A DNA stretch of 64,000 nucleotides from CAWAYR01 sp050250955 (GCA_050250955.1 JBFWNR010000012.1:1-64000); one strand, 5' to 3'. Shown: positions 8,573-17,681, numbered from the stretch's first letter. A program made the numbers and translations. The notes: generated from the letters alone by a model not told the origin.

Positions 8573-10039
8573 GTGAGCGAGCAGGACGAAGACTTCGCGG
8601 CGTTGTTCGCCGCCTCCGAGACGAAGGCGAAGCAGTTCGAGCGCGGCCAGCTGGTCGAGGGCACGATCGTCGCCATCGGCCCCAAGGTGGCGTTTGTCAG
8701 CATCGGCGGCAAGGGCGAGGCCGAGATCGACCTGGCCGAGCTCAAGGACGCCGACGGCGACGTCGAGGTCGACGTCGGCGATCGGCTGCAGGCCAAGGTG
8801 ATCCAGACCAGCGGCGGCATCGTGCTGTCGCGCAAGGGCGTCCGCAACGCCGCCACCCAGCGCGAGCTCGAGGACGCCTACGAGGCCGGGCTGGCCGTCG
8901 AGGGCCGCGTCGAGCGCCAGGTCAAGGGCGGCTACGAGGTGCGCATCGCCCGCGAACGGGCCTTCTGCCCGCTGTCGCAGATCGACACCGCGCGCACGCC
9001 GGATCCGGCGGTGCACGAGGGCAAGACCTACCCCTTCCGCATCATCGAGTACAAGGACGGCGGGCGGAACCTGGTGGTGTCGCGGCGGGCGGCGCTCGAA
9101 GCCGAGCAGCGCGTGCAGGCCGACGCCGTGCGCAAGACCATCGTGCCTGAGGCGGTGCTGCCCGGCCGGGTCACCTCGGTGCTCGAGTTCGGTGCGTTCG
9201 TCGAACTGGGCGGGGGCATCCAGGGCCTGCTGCACGTCTCCGAGATGAGCTGGTCGCGCGTGGCCACGGCCGGATCGATCGTCTCCCCCGGCGATGCGAT
9301 CACCGTGAAGGTGCTGCGCGTGGACGGGGCCACCGGCAAGATCGCGCTCGGCCTCAAGCAGCTGCAGAACGACCCGTGGACCACCGTGGCCACCGAGTAC
9401 GCGGTGGGCCAGGTGCACCAGGGGCGCATCACGCGGATCGCCGAGTTCGGCGCCTTCGTCGAGCTGGCGCCCGGCATCGAGGCGCTGGCCCACGCCTCCA
9501 CGTTCCCGCCGACGGGGCGGCCGGGCGGGTGGGCCAAGGCGGTCCCGGTCGGGACCACCGGCGCCTTCGAGATCCTGACCATCGACGTGCCGCACAAGCG
9601 GCTCGGCGTGGCGATGGTGGAGGAGGGCACGGCCCGCGCGGCCGCCGCGACCGGCGTCACTGCCCGGCCCGGAGACGGCATCGCCCCCGGCGCGATCGTC
9701 ACCGGCAAGGTCGAGCGTCACGAGCCGTTCGGCATCTTCGTGTTCCTGGCGCCGGGCAAGACGGGGCTGCTCCCCAACGCCGAGACCGGGCTCGATCGCG
9801 GCATCGACCTGCGCAAGGCGTTCCCGCCCGGCAGCGAGGTCGAGGTCGTGGTGCTCGAGGTCGATCCGGCCGGGCGGCGCATCCGCCTGAGCAAGAAAGC
9901 CGTGGCGGAGCAGCGCGAACAGGCGGAGCTGCGCGAGTACACGGCGCGCCAGCAGACCGAGGCCACGCCGTCGCTCGGCACCCTGGCCGACAAGCTGCGT
10001 GGCGCGCTGAAGTCTGGCTCCACCCTGAAAGGGGTCTGA
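8573..10039 (+). CDS. S1-repeat RNA-binding protein (ribosomal protein S1-like)
   Basis: The product has 488 residues and five S1/OB-fold repeats. They begin near residues 22 (GQLVEGTIVAIGPKVAFVSI), 107 (VEGRVERQVKGGYEVRI), 193 (GRVTSVLEFGAFVELGGGI), 278 (GRITRIAEFGAFVELAPGI) and 370 (IVTGKVERHEPFGIFVFLAP). Repeats three and four are the most canonical. The likely role is single-stranded RNA binding in translation or RNA turnover. A second S1-like protein beside a true rpsA is common, so rpsA is not assigned. The start is GTG 8573 with GAGGAG at 8562-8567. The stop codon TGA (10037-10039) lies inside a GGGGTCTGACCCC repeat, so the last residues (KGV) are repeat-derived. Confidence 0.85.
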   Translation: MSEQDEDFAALFAASETKAKQFERGQLVEGTIVAIGPKVAFVSIGGKGEAEIDLAELKDADGDVEVDVGDRLQAKVIQTSGGIVLSRKGVRNAATQRELEDAYEAGLAVEGRVERQVKGGYEVRIARERAFCPLSQIDTARTPDPAVHEGKTYPFRIIEYKDGGRNLVVSRRAALEAEQRVQADAVRKTIVPEAVLPGRVTSVLEFGAFVELGGGIQGLLHVSEMSWSRVATAGSIVSPGDAITVKVLRVDGATGKIALGLKQLQNDPWTTVATEYAVGQVHQGRITRIAEFGAFVELAPGIEALAHASTFPPTGRPGGWAKAVPVGTTGAFEILTIDVPHKRLGVAMVEEGTARAAAATGVTARPGDGIAPGAIVTGKVERHEPFGIFVFLAPGKTGLLPNAETGLDRGIDLRKAFPPGSEVEVVVLEVDPAGRRIRLSKKAVAEQREQAELREYTARQQTEATPSLGTLADKLRGALKSGSTLKGV

Positions 10040-10077
10040 CCCCTATTCAAGGCCGGGCCAGAATGGGGTCTGACCCC
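10031..10077. repeat. Dispersed palindromic repeat, second locus (inverted orientation)
   Basis: GGGGTCTGACCCC occurs at 10031-10043 and 10065-10077, separated by TATTCAAGGCCGGGCCAGAAT with one base of length ambiguity relative to the first locus. The spacer is the reverse complement of the spacer at 2688-2708. The left copy contains the stop codon of the S1-repeat gene, and the right copy ends 2 bp before the stop of the convergent sulfatase gene. Confidence 0.8.
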
Positions 10078-10079
10078 TG

Positions 10080-11513
10080 TTACTTGGTGGCGGCCAGGAG
10101 CCGATCGAGCTCGCTCTGCATTTCCGGCAGGAGCGCCTGCGCCTCCGGCCGGCCGACCAGGTTGGTGAGCTCGTAGGGATCCGCCTCGAGGTCGTAGAGC
10201 TCGTCCATCCCCTGCTGATCGCGGAACCGGACGTACTTGTGCCGCGCGGTGCGCACCGCGGAATACCCCATCCGGCGGACGCGTGGGAAGACGGTGTCGC
10301 TGAAGTACTCGACCAGGAACGACGTCCGCCATCCGTCCGCCCGCCCCTGCAGCACCGGCACCAGCGACCGACCCTGGATCGCCGCGGCCGGTGTCAGGCC
10401 GGCCACGTCGAGCAGCGTCGGCGCCAGATCGATGCTGAGCGCCATCGCCTCCGGCGTGGTGCCGGCCTGCGCCAGGCGCGGGAAACGCACCAGCAGCGGG
10501 ATGCGGATCGTCTCCTCGTAGGCCAGGCGGCGCTCCTCGTTCAGGCCGTGCTCGCCGTAGAAGTAGCCGTGGTCGCTGGTGAAGACCACCATCGTGTCGT
10601 CGAGGATGCCCTTGCGCTCGAGCACCGCCAGGATGCGGCCGAGGCTGTCGTCCACCGCCAGCAGCATCTCGAGGCGGCCGCGGATCTCGTCGTCGGTGGT
10701 GGCGGTGGCCTTGCCGAGCGGCCCCAGGCCGGGTATGCGCTGCTGGAGCGCCGGTTTGTCGGTGGGTGGCACGAAGGCGTTGGGGCGCCGTGGCATGGTC
10801 CGGCCGGCGTAGCGGCCGCGGTGGCGCTCGGCGGCGACGAACCCGCCGGGCTGCCCGGCCAGCGGCACGACGCTGCCGTCGTCCTGCTGGACGACGTTGG
10901 GGTGGATCGCCTTGTGGGCCAGGTAGACCAGGAACGGCTGGTCGCCCGGCCGGTCGATGAAGCGCTCGACGTAGTCGGTGAGCAGGTCGGTGGTGTATCC
11001 GGTGTCCTGCACGCGCTGCCCATCCACGTTGAGCGCCGGGTCGATGGCCTCGCCCTGGCCGGGCATCGCCACCCAGTGATCGAAGCCGGGGCGCGGGCTG
11101 TCGTCGTTGCCCATGTGCCACTTGCCGAAGAAGCCGGTGCGATAGCCGGCCTGCTGCAGCGCGAGCGGGAACACCGGCAGGCCGTGGCTCTCGCGCGCGG
11201 TGTTGTCGACGATGCCGTTGGTGTGCGGGTACTGCCCGGTGAGGAAGCTGGCCCGGCTCGGCGAGCAGAGCGGTGTGGTGGCGAACGCGTTGGTGAAGCG
11301 GGCGCCCTCGCGCGCCAGCCGGTCCATGTGCGGCGTGTCGATGAACGGATGGCCGGCGGCGGCGAAGTCGTCCCAGCGCATGTCGTCCACCAGGACGAAC
11401 ACCAGGTTGGGGCGACGCGGCGGTGTCGCCGGCGCCTGGGCCGGGGCGTCGGGACCACTGCAGGCCAGTGCGGCCAGCGACGTCATCGTCACGGTCAGTC
11501 TGCCGAACCTCAT
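10080..11513 (-). CDS. Exported type I sulfatase
   Basis: This 477-residue arylsulfatase-family hydrolase should cleave sulfate esters, often from sulfated polysaccharides. The formylglycine signature CSPSR (C83-R87, followed by ASFLTGQYPHTNG) marks the cysteine converted by an FGE-type maturase. The metal-site aspartates lie in LVDDMRWDDF (D43, D44), and a second metal segment is TSDHGYFYGEHG. The N-terminus is a hydrophobic signal ending near LAALAC, possibly a lipoprotein, although the lipobox is imperfect. ATG 11513 with AGGA upstream is preferred to GTG 11531. A CATAAT hexamer at 11579-11584 (minus strand) could be its -10. The convergent S1 gene is separated by the palindromic repeat. 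Confidence 0.88.
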   Translation of the reverse strand: MRFGRLTVTMTSLAALACSGPDAPAQAPATPPRRPNLVFVLVDDMRWDDFAAAGHPFIDTPHMDRLAREGARFTNAFATTPLCSPSRASFLTGQYPHTNGIVDNTARESHGLPVFPLALQQAGYRTGFFGKWHMGNDDSPRPGFDHWVAMPGQGEAIDPALNVDGQRVQDTGYTTDLLTDYVERFIDRPGDQPFLVYLAHKAIHPNVVQQDDGSVVPLAGQPGGFVAAERHRGRYAGRTMPRRPNAFVPPTDKPALQQRIPGLGPLGKATATTDDEIRGRLEMLLAVDDSLGRILAVLERKGILDDTMVVFTSDHGYFYGEHGLNEERRLAYEETIRIPLLVRFPRLAQAGTTPEAMALSIDLAPTLLDVAGLTPAAAIQGRSLVPVLQGRADGWRTSFLVEYFSDTVFPRVRRMGYSAVRTARHKYVRFRDQQGMDELYDLEADPYELTNLVGRPEAQALLPEMQSELDRLLAATK

Positions 11514-11647
11514 GGGTCCTCGCCAGGGCACACGGATGATCGCTCACGAGCCGGCCCCGGACGGGGCTCGGCCGCCGCATTATGCCCGCAAAGCCCAAGG
11601 CGCGCCCGGCGACGGGGGCCGCCGGCCCTGGCAACCCGCCGGCCAGC

Positions 11648-12604
11648 CTACGGCGCGACGTGGATCGCCAGCTGCAGGACGTCGTGGCCGAGCGGGGCCA
11701 CCGAGAAGCTCGTGACGCCGCCCGAGAGGCGACCGAGCACACCGGCTCCCGACACCGTGCACCGCCGCACCAGCGCGTCGATCACCGCGCCGCCGGCCGC
11801 CGGCGTGTAGAAGCGGCTGCACGCGAGCACCGCGTAGTTGGCGCCGCCCGTGTGCATGACCAGCAGTGCCGCGTCGAACTTCGCGCCGAGGCCGACGTCG
11901 TCGCAGAGGGTGTACACCCGCAGCGGTCCCTGTGCCTGGGCGTAGCTGGAACCAAGGCACGTCGCCGCGCCGCTGATGTAGGGAACGCCGAACCGCTGAA
12001 ACGGCCGGTCGTTCGCGAACGCCACGAGCGGAAAGTACGGCGGGATGTCCAGCGTGATCGCCGTCGCCCCCGAGGGCTGACCGAAATGGACCAGGACGCC
12101 GACCGTCAGGTCGTCGGCGGTGCCGCCGCCGAGGCCCGCCCCGTTGCCGAGCACCCACGACCCCGAGATGCGCGGATCGGTCACACCATTGGCATCGATG
12201 ATGGCCACCGTCGTCTGCAGCCCCGTCGGCGTGTCGAAGAGCGCCAGGTGGCCCTGGAAGGCGCCGAAGTCGAGCACGACCAGCCCGGCGAGCGGCTGGA
12301 GCGCCGCAAACGTCGGGTCGGGCACCGACCGTGTGAACGCCTGGACAAACGCCGTGCCCATCGCGGCGCCGGTCTGCCCCCCGGCGATCGGGTGCAGGGC
12401 GCCGGTGGCGTGCAGGCTCACCAGGCTCTGATCCAGGCGCGTGGTCACGCCGGTGTTGAGGGCTTTCCAGCCGTCCTTGACGAGAAACGCGAACGGCACG
12501 TCCTGCGCCACGGCGGCCAGCGGGGTGAGCGCAAGGAGGGCGATTGCGAGGCCGGTACCCGCCGGGCACCGCCGACGTTTCGCAGTGAGCACGGGATCCT
12601 CCAT
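11648..12604 (-). CDS. Secreted protein of unknown function
   Basis: This 318-residue protein has a signal peptide (about 10-33, GLAIALLALTPLAAVAQ). The mature part is small-residue rich with beta-strand character and two cysteine-containing stretches (SGAATCLGSS, YAVLACSRFY). I recognise no family. ATG 12604 is chosen because AGGACAG precedes it and the signal peptide follows at the correct distance; longer in-frame extensions have no signal-like start. It shares a 232-bp divergent intergenic region with the SnoaL-like gene. Confidence 0.65.
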   Translation of the reverse strand: MEDPVLTAKRRRCPAGTGLAIALLALTPLAAVAQDVPFAFLVKDGWKALNTGVTTRLDQSLVSLHATGALHPIAGGQTGAAMGTAFVQAFTRSVPDPTFAALQPLAGLVVLDFGAFQGHLALFDTPTGLQTTVAIIDANGVTDPRISGSWVLGNGAGLGGGTADDLTVGVLVHFGQPSGATAITLDIPPYFPLVAFANDRPFQRFGVPYISGAATCLGSSYAQAQGPLRVYTLCDDVGLGAKFDAALLVMHTGGANYAVLACSRFYTPAAGGAVIDALVRRCTVSGAGVLGRLSGGVTSFSVAPLGHDVLQLAIHVAP

Positions 12605-12836
12605 CTGTCCTCGACGGGTGATCGACGACGGACGACCGCGACACGTCCGAGGGCAGGTGGTCGTGTGCAACTTGGGTACCACGGACCCATGCGACGAAGC
12701 CGGCCGAATGCCGCAGGTACGCTCGGGCAGGTCGAGACCGCAGCGGGCGAACGCGCGTCCGCCGGCAGGATTTCCGCATGCCACCCGGCCCGATGTCAGT
12801 ACACTCGGCGCCTCCCCCCGGGACCTGGAGGCGGCG

Positions 12837-13286
12837 ATGGCAGGAGCGTACGAGTTCGAGCCGGTCGGGCCGGCCGGCCTGTCCCGCGACGACCGCGAGC
12901 AGATCAAACAGCTCGGCGAAGAGCGCTGGACGCGGGCGCTCGAGGCCGGCGACTTCGACACGGTGTGCGGTCTGTGCACCGACGACGTCGTCTACATGCC
13001 GGCCGACCACCCGGCCCTGCGCGGCCGCGACCAGTTCCGGCGGTGGCTGGAGGCGTTTCCACGGATCGTCCGCATGACGCAGCCGATGACCTGGATCGAC
13101 GGCCAGGGCGACATGGCGATGGCCGAGGCGACCTTCACCGTGACCCTCGAGGTCGAGGGCCGGACGGTGGAGAGCGCCGGCAAGGCGATGTGCGGCCTGC
13201 GCCGCCAGGCGGGCGAGTGGCGGGTGAAGTCGGTCTGCTGGAACTTCGACCAGCCGATGGGCCCGCCGCCCCCGGCGGCCGCCTGA
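12837..13286 (+). CDS. SnoaL/NTF2-like small protein
   Basis: A 149-residue cytoplasmic protein with the NTF2-like cone fold pattern: an N-terminal helix pair (RWTRALEAGDFDTVCGLCTDDVV), YMPADHPALRGRDQFRRWLE, and a C-terminal sheet (VEGRTVESAGKAMCGLRRQ, GEWRVKSVCWN). Families of this type (SnoaL-like, DUF4440) include isomerases, cyclases and many unassigned proteins, so no reaction is proposed. ATG 12837 has GGAGG at 12827-12831. A TACACT hexamer (12800-12805) could be the -10 of a leadered transcript. It is followed 15 bp later by the M48 protease gene. Confidence 0.75.
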   Translation: MAGAYEFEPVGPAGLSRDDREQIKQLGEERWTRALEAGDFDTVCGLCTDDVVYMPADHPALRGRDQFRRWLEAFPRIVRMTQPMTWIDGQGDMAMAEATFTVTLEVEGRTVESAGKAMCGLRRQAGEWRVKSVCWNFDQPMGPPPPAAA

Positions 13287-13301
13287 CCGGGGCGCACGTC
13301 G

Positions 13302-14591
13302 ATGGACGCGTCACGCCGACGAGCCTGGAGTGGGCCGCTGACCGCCGTTGCCGCGGTGGGGCTGGGTGCGGTCGTGCTCGTCGCCCAGGAGGCGCCGATC
13401 ACCGAGTACCGGCTGCCGCCCGACGCGCTGGCCCGCTCCGAAGCGCTCTATCGCACCACCATCGCCATGACCGTCGTCGGCACCGTCTACGGCCTGGCGC
13501 TGCTCGTGGCGTTGCTCTACGGGCGGGTCGCGCCGCGCTACCGCGACCTGGCCGAACGGGTCAGCCGGCGGCGGTTCGTGCAGGCGCTGGTGTTCGTGCC
13601 GCTGCTGCTGGTGACCATCGACGTGCTCAGCCTGCCGGTCAGCCTCTACGGCCACTCGCTGCAGCTCCGCTACGGGCTCTCGGTGCAGGGCTGGCCGTCG
13701 TGGTTCTGGGACTGGACCAAGGGCGAACTGCTCGGCGTCGCGCTGGGCACGGTGCTGGTTTGGGGGCTCTACGTGTTCCTGCGCCGCAGCCCGACCCGCT
13801 GGTGGCTGTACGGCTGGCTGGCGGCGATCCCGGTCGTGCTGCTGCTGGTGCTCATCGGGCCGATCGTCATCGCGCCGATGTTCGACACCTTCACGCCGCT
13901 CGAGACCCGGCAGCCGGCGCTCGTGCCCGAGCTGGAGAAGGTGCTGGCCCGCGGCGGCGTGGCCATCGAGCGGGCGCGGATGTTCGAGATGCAGGCCAGC
14001 GACAAGGTCACCACCTACAACGCCTACGTGACCGGCATCGGCGCCAGCAAGCGGGTCGTGGTGTGGGACAACACGTCGCGCGATCTCAGCGTGCCGGAGA
14101 CGCTGTTCGTCTTCGGCCACGAGATGGGCCACTACGTCCTGCAGCACGTGTGGTGGACGCTGGGCGTGGCGCTGGCGGCGCTGCTCGTACAGCTCTACCT
14201 GGCGTATCGGCTGCTCGGCGGCCTGCTGGCCCGGTGGGGCCCGCGCTGGGCCATCCGCGATGCCGCCGATTGGGCGTCGTTCCCGGTGGTCCTGGTGCTG
14301 CTCAGCGTCTTCGGGCTGGTGGCGCAGCCGGCGGCGGCGGCGTTCTCGCGCTCGCTCGAACACCAGGCCGACATCTACGGACTGGAAGTGGTCCACGGCG
14401 TGGTGCCCGACGCGTCGCAGGCCGCCGCCCACGCCTTCCAGAAGCTCGGCGAGAAGGCGCTCACCTACCCGACCCCGCACCCGCTGTTCGTGTTCTGGGC
14501 GTTCAGCCATCCGCCGGTGAACGAGCGGCTGCGCTTCGCCGCCACCTACCGGCCGTGGGATCGCGGCGAGCCGCGGCGCTACGTCCAGTGA
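13302..14591 (+). CDS. M48-family membrane zinc metalloprotease (Ste24-like)
   Basis: A 429-residue integral membrane protease. The zinc motif HEMGH spans H273-H277 within a membrane-flanked segment, and the third ligand lies in EHQAD (E353). Several hydrophobic helices before and between these motifs, and the segment SDKVTTYNAYVTGIGASKRVV, match the Ste24/CAAX-protease-1 branch rather than the HtpX branch. Bacterial homologues act in membrane protein quality control; CAAX processing itself is not expected in bacteria. The C-terminus carries the family's YPTPHPLFVFW...SHPPVNERL region. It is possibly co-transcribed with the upstream SnoaL-like gene. Confidence 0.88.
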   Translation: MDASRRRAWSGPLTAVAAVGLGAVVLVAQEAPITEYRLPPDALARSEALYRTTIAMTVVGTVYGLALLVALLYGRVAPRYRDLAERVSRRRFVQALVFVPLLLVTIDVLSLPVSLYGHSLQLRYGLSVQGWPSWFWDWTKGELLGVALGTVLVWGLYVFLRRSPTRWWLYGWLAAIPVVLLLVLIGPIVIAPMFDTFTPLETRQPALVPELEKVLARGGVAIERARMFEMQASDKVTTYNAYVTGIGASKRVVVWDNTSRDLSVPETLFVFGHEMGHYVLQHVWWTLGVALAALLVQLYLAYRLLGGLLARWGPRWAIRDAADWASFPVVLVLLSVFGLVAQPAAAAFSRSLEHQADIYGLEVVHGVVPDASQAAAHAFQKLGEKALTYPTPHPLFVFWAFSHPPVNERLRFAATYRPWDRGEPRRYVQ

Positions 14592-14616
14592 GTGCGCCGG
14601 CCCGGCCCACTGGATA

Positions 14617-14643
14617 TTGACAATCTCCACCCTTGGGTATAGA
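14617..14643 (+). promoter_or_regulatory. Promoter of the PadR-permease operon
   Basis: TTGACA (14617-14622) and TATAGA (14638-14643) form a sigma-70-type promoter with a 15-bp spacer, or a slightly longer one if the -10 is read as ATAGAT. It is one of the few AT-rich patches here. The start codon is at 14656, only 12 bp after the -10, so the message would have almost no leader. Confidence 0.65.
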
Positions 14644-14655
14644 TCGTCTTTACCC
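14635..14655. promoter_or_regulatory. Inverted repeat overlapping the -10: candidate PadR operator
   Basis: GGGTA (14635-14639) and TACCC (14651-14655) form an inverted repeat with an 11-bp spacer. It covers the -10 element and ends at the base before the padR-like start codon. PadR proteins typically bind such sites and repress their own operon. Confidence 0.5.
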
Positions 14656-15012
14656 ATGGGCATCCGCCGCACCAACCGCATCGAGCTGCTCCAGGGCACG
14701 CTCGACATGCTCGTCCTCGAACAGCTCAAGTGGGGGCCGAACCACGGCTACGGCATCAGCCAGGCCCTGCGCGAGCACTCCGGCGAGTTCCTGCAGGTCG
14801 ACGCCGGGTCGCTCTACCCGGCGCTGCACCGGCTCGAACGGCAGCGGCTGGTGACTGCGGCGTGGGAGATCTCCGAGCGCAAGCAGCGGACGCGGGTCTA
14901 TCGCCTCACCGCCGCCGGGCGCCGCCATCTGGCCGGGGCGCGCTCGCGCTGGGAGCAGATGGCCGCCGCCATCGGCAGCGTCCTCAACCGCCGCGGGGAA
15001 TCGACGTCGTGA
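14656..15012 (+). CDS. PadR-family transcriptional regulator
   Basis: A 118-residue winged-helix repressor. The family signature IELLQGTLDMLVLEQLKWGPNHGYGI opens the protein (helix 1 and turn), followed by DAGSLYPALHRLERQRLV (recognition helix) and RVYRLTAAGRRHL (wing). ATG 14656 is chosen over the upstream start at 14617, which lies inside the promoter. The following permease gene starts with GTG overlapping this stop (GTGA), so the two are translationally coupled. This regulator/permease pairing is typical of acidobacterial orphan permeases and suggests control by a small-molecule or membrane-stress signal. Confidence 0.9.
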   Translation: MGIRRTNRIELLQGTLDMLVLEQLKWGPNHGYGISQALREHSGEFLQVDAGSLYPALHRLERQRLVTAAWEISERKQRTRVYRLTAAGRRHLAGARSRWEQMAAAIGSVLNRRGESTS

Positions 15013-17654
15013 GGTGGCCGCTCTGGCGGCGCCGGCAGGACGCCGAGCTCGACGAGGAGCTGCGCAGCCATCTCCAGATGGCCATCCAGGACCGCCTCGA
15101 TCGTGGCCTGACCCCGGCGGCGGCCGAGGCCGCCGCCCGGCGCGAGCTGGGCAACGACCTGCTGGTGCGCGAGACCGTGCGCGACACCTGGGGCTGGATC
15201 GGCCTCGAACAGTGGTGGCGCGATCTCGGCTACGCCGGCCGCGCCCTGGCCAGGGCCCCGGCATTCACGCTGGCGGCGGTCACGACGCTGGCGCTCGGTA
15301 TCGGCGCCAACACGGCGATGTTCAGCGTGGTCCGCGCGGTGATGCTGCGACCGCTGCCGTATCCAGAACCGGAGCAGCTCGTGCAGGTGGACGAGCTCGA
15401 CCTGCGCGGCCAGGACGGCCGGCGCTCGTCGGTGTCGTATCCGAACTTCGCCGACTGGCAGCGCCGGGCCGGCACGGTGGCGGCGATGGCGGCCCACCGC
15501 GAGGGCAGCGTCACCCTGACCGGCCTGGGGCCGTCGCGCCAGGTGCCGGCCGCGGTCGTCTCGACCACCTTCTTCGACACGCTGGGCGTGGCTCCGGTCC
15601 ACGGCCGCGGCTTCCTGCCCGCCGACGCCGGACCGGGCGTGGACGCGGTGGTCATCGGCGACCACCTGCACCAGGAGCTGCGCGGCGGTCGTGCGGAGGT
15701 GCTGGGCACACCGCTCCTCGTCGACGGCCGCCCCTTCACCATCGTCGGGGTCATGCCGGCGGGATTCGTGTTCCCGGTGGTCTCGCCGCCGCCGCAGCTG
15801 TGGATCACGCTCGCCGAGGACGCGCGCGTCCAGTCCGCCGACGACACGCCGATCACCGAGCAGCGCGGCGCGCACTACCTGCAGGTGGTGGCGAGGCTCC
15901 GACCCGGCGTGTCGCTGGCCGACGCCCGGGCGGAGCTCGGCGGCATCGCCTCGGCGCTGGCCACCGAGCATCCCGAGGACAACGCGTTCCGCGGCGTCTC
16001 GGTCACCCCCCAGCTCGAGGCGCTGGTCGGCGCCTCGGCGCGGCCGTTGTGGCTGCTGCTGGCCGCGGTCGGCTGCGTGCTGCTCATTGCCTGCGTGAAC
16101 CTCGCCAATTTGATGATGGCGCGGGGCGTGTCGCGACGGGCCGAACTGGCGCTGCGGGTCGCGCTGGGGGCGTCGCGGTCGCGCCTCGTCCGCCTCCTGG
16201 TCGCCGAGGCGCTGGCGCTGTCCGCGGCGGCCTGGGTGTGCGGGCTGGTGCTGGCCCGCTGGGCGATCGGCGGGCTGGTACGGATGGCGCCTGCCGACGT
16301 CCGCGGCCTCGACGCCGTGGCCATCGACGGACCGGTGCTCGCGTTCACCGCCGGCCTCGCCGGTCTGTGCGCCGCGCTGGTCGGCATCCTGCCTGCGCTG
16401 CGCGCCACCTCCGGCGAGGTGCGCCACTGCCTCGGGGTGAGCCGGCTCGACACCGGCGCCCGCACCGAACACCGCTGGCTGCACGGGCTCATCGCCGCCG
16501 AGACGGCGGTCGGCGTGCTGTTGCTGGTCGCGGCGACGCTGGTCGTCGACGGGCTGGTCAGACTCGCCCGAACCGACCCGGGCTTCGACGTGGCCGACGT
16601 CACGACGTTGAAGATCAACCTGCCCGACAGCCGCTACCCGTTCGCCGCCCAGGTGGCGTTCTACGATCGGCTGCTGCCCGAACTCGCCGGCGTGCCCGGC
16701 GTGCAGGCGGCCGGCCTGGTCGGGCCGCTGCCGCTCAGCGGTTCGCGCTACGGGATCAGCTTCGAGCTGCCCGGCGACCTGGCGGCCGACGCCGCGCGCC
16801 GGCCGAGCGCCGGCTTCGCCTTCGTCAGCCCGGGCTACTTCGCGACGATGCGCTGGCCGCTGGTTGCCGGACGGGATTTCACCGCCGCCGACAGCGAGGC
16901 CGCACCGCGGGTGCTGGTCGTCAACGAGAGCTTCGCACGCCGTTACCTGCCGGGCCGCGATCCGCTCGGCCAGCGCATACGCCCCGGCCTCACCACCACC
17001 GAACCCGACACGCCGTGGCGCGAGATCGTCGGCGTGGTCGCCGACGCCAAGCAGGTGACGCTCCACGACCCGCCGGCGCCGATGTACTTCGTGCCGTACG
17101 CACAGGGTCTCATCACGACGCCCCATCTCGTCGTCCGCAGCGAGCCCGGCATCGCCGGTACGGCCGAGGCGATCCGCCGGGTCGTCGCCGCCGCCGACCC
17201 CGAGCTGGCCGTCTACGACGTGAAGCCGCTCGCCGAGCGGCTCGCCGGCTCGATGGCGGCCGAGCGGTTCACCACCTGGCTGCTGGCGCTGTTTGCCGGG
17301 CTCGGGCTGCTGCTCACCGCCGTCGGCCTCTACGGCGTGCTGGCCTACGGCGTCGGGCGCCGCCTGCAGGAGTTCGGCGTGAGGCTGGCGCTCGGCGCCT
17401 CCCGGCGGCACATCGTGGCCAGCGTGCTGACGCGGGCGCTGGTGGTGGTGGCGGCCGGCCTGGTCGCGGGTCTCACCGCCGCGCTCGCGCTCGGCCGCGT
17501 CCTCGAGAGCGCCCTCGACTTCGTGCAGCGTCCCGGCGCGGCGACGCTCGCCGTGGTCGCCGCCATCGTGCTGGTCACCGCCGCCTCGGCGGCTCTGGCG
17601 CCGGTGCGGCGGGCGCTTCGCGTCGATCCGATGCGGACGCTGCGCGCCGACTAG
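15009..17654 (+). CDS. ADOP-type duplicated MacB/FtsX orphan permease, class with N-terminal prefix
   Basis: The predicted protein has 881 residues. Residues 1-70 are the cytosolic prefix typical of acidobacterial duplicated orphan permeases (WRRRQDAELDEELRSHLQMA). Two FtsX/MacB units follow. Each has a large extracytoplasmic domain (MacB_PCD) and a C-terminal helix bundle. The first unit starts FTLAAVTTLALGIGANTAMFSV, and the FtsX motifs RRAELALRVALGASRSRLVR and RRLQEFGVRLALGASRRHIV mark the ends of both units. No ABC ATPase is encoded nearby, as usual for this group. Function is probably transport or mechanotransmission at the inner membrane; the substrate is unknown. The start is GTG 15009 overlapping the padR stop. 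Confidence 0.88.
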   Translation: MRWPLWRRRQDAELDEELRSHLQMAIQDRLDRGLTPAAAEAAARRELGNDLLVRETVRDTWGWIGLEQWWRDLGYAGRALARAPAFTLAAVTTLALGIGANTAMFSVVRAVMLRPLPYPEPEQLVQVDELDLRGQDGRRSSVSYPNFADWQRRAGTVAAMAAHREGSVTLTGLGPSRQVPAAVVSTTFFDTLGVAPVHGRGFLPADAGPGVDAVVIGDHLHQELRGGRAEVLGTPLLVDGRPFTIVGVMPAGFVFPVVSPPPQLWITLAEDARVQSADDTPITEQRGAHYLQVVARLRPGVSLADARAELGGIASALATEHPEDNAFRGVSVTPQLEALVGASARPLWLLLAAVGCVLLIACVNLANLMMARGVSRRAELALRVALGASRSRLVRLLVAEALALSAAAWVCGLVLARWAIGGLVRMAPADVRGLDAVAIDGPVLAFTAGLAGLCAALVGILPALRATSGEVRHCLGVSRLDTGARTEHRWLHGLIAAETAVGVLLLVAATLVVDGLVRLARTDPGFDVADVTTLKINLPDSRYPFAAQVAFYDRLLPELAGVPGVQAAGLVGPLPLSGSRYGISFELPGDLAADAARRPSAGFAFVSPGYFATMRWPLVAGRDFTAADSEAAPRVLVVNESFARRYLPGRDPLGQRIRPGLTTTEPDTPWREIVGVVADAKQVTLHDPPAPMYFVPYAQGLITTPHLVVRSEPGIAGTAEAIRRVVAAADPELAVYDVKPLAERLAGSMAAERFTTWLLALFAGLGLLLTAVGLYGVLAYGVGRRLQEFGVRLALGASRRHIVASVLTRALVVVAAGLVAGLTAALALGRVLESALDFVQRPGAATLAVVAAIVLVTAASAALAPVRRALRVDPMRTLRAD

Positions 17655-17681
17655 TTCGCCGGCGGCGGGGCCGACCCGGGC

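Noticed and set aside
8573..10039. Naming this gene rpsA
   Set aside because: Genomes often have several S1-repeat proteins; no neighbouring cmk or ihf-type context supports the name.
15009..17654. MacAB-type drug efflux pump
   Set aside because: No ATPase domain or membrane-fusion partner; the prefix and duplication indicate an orphan permease.
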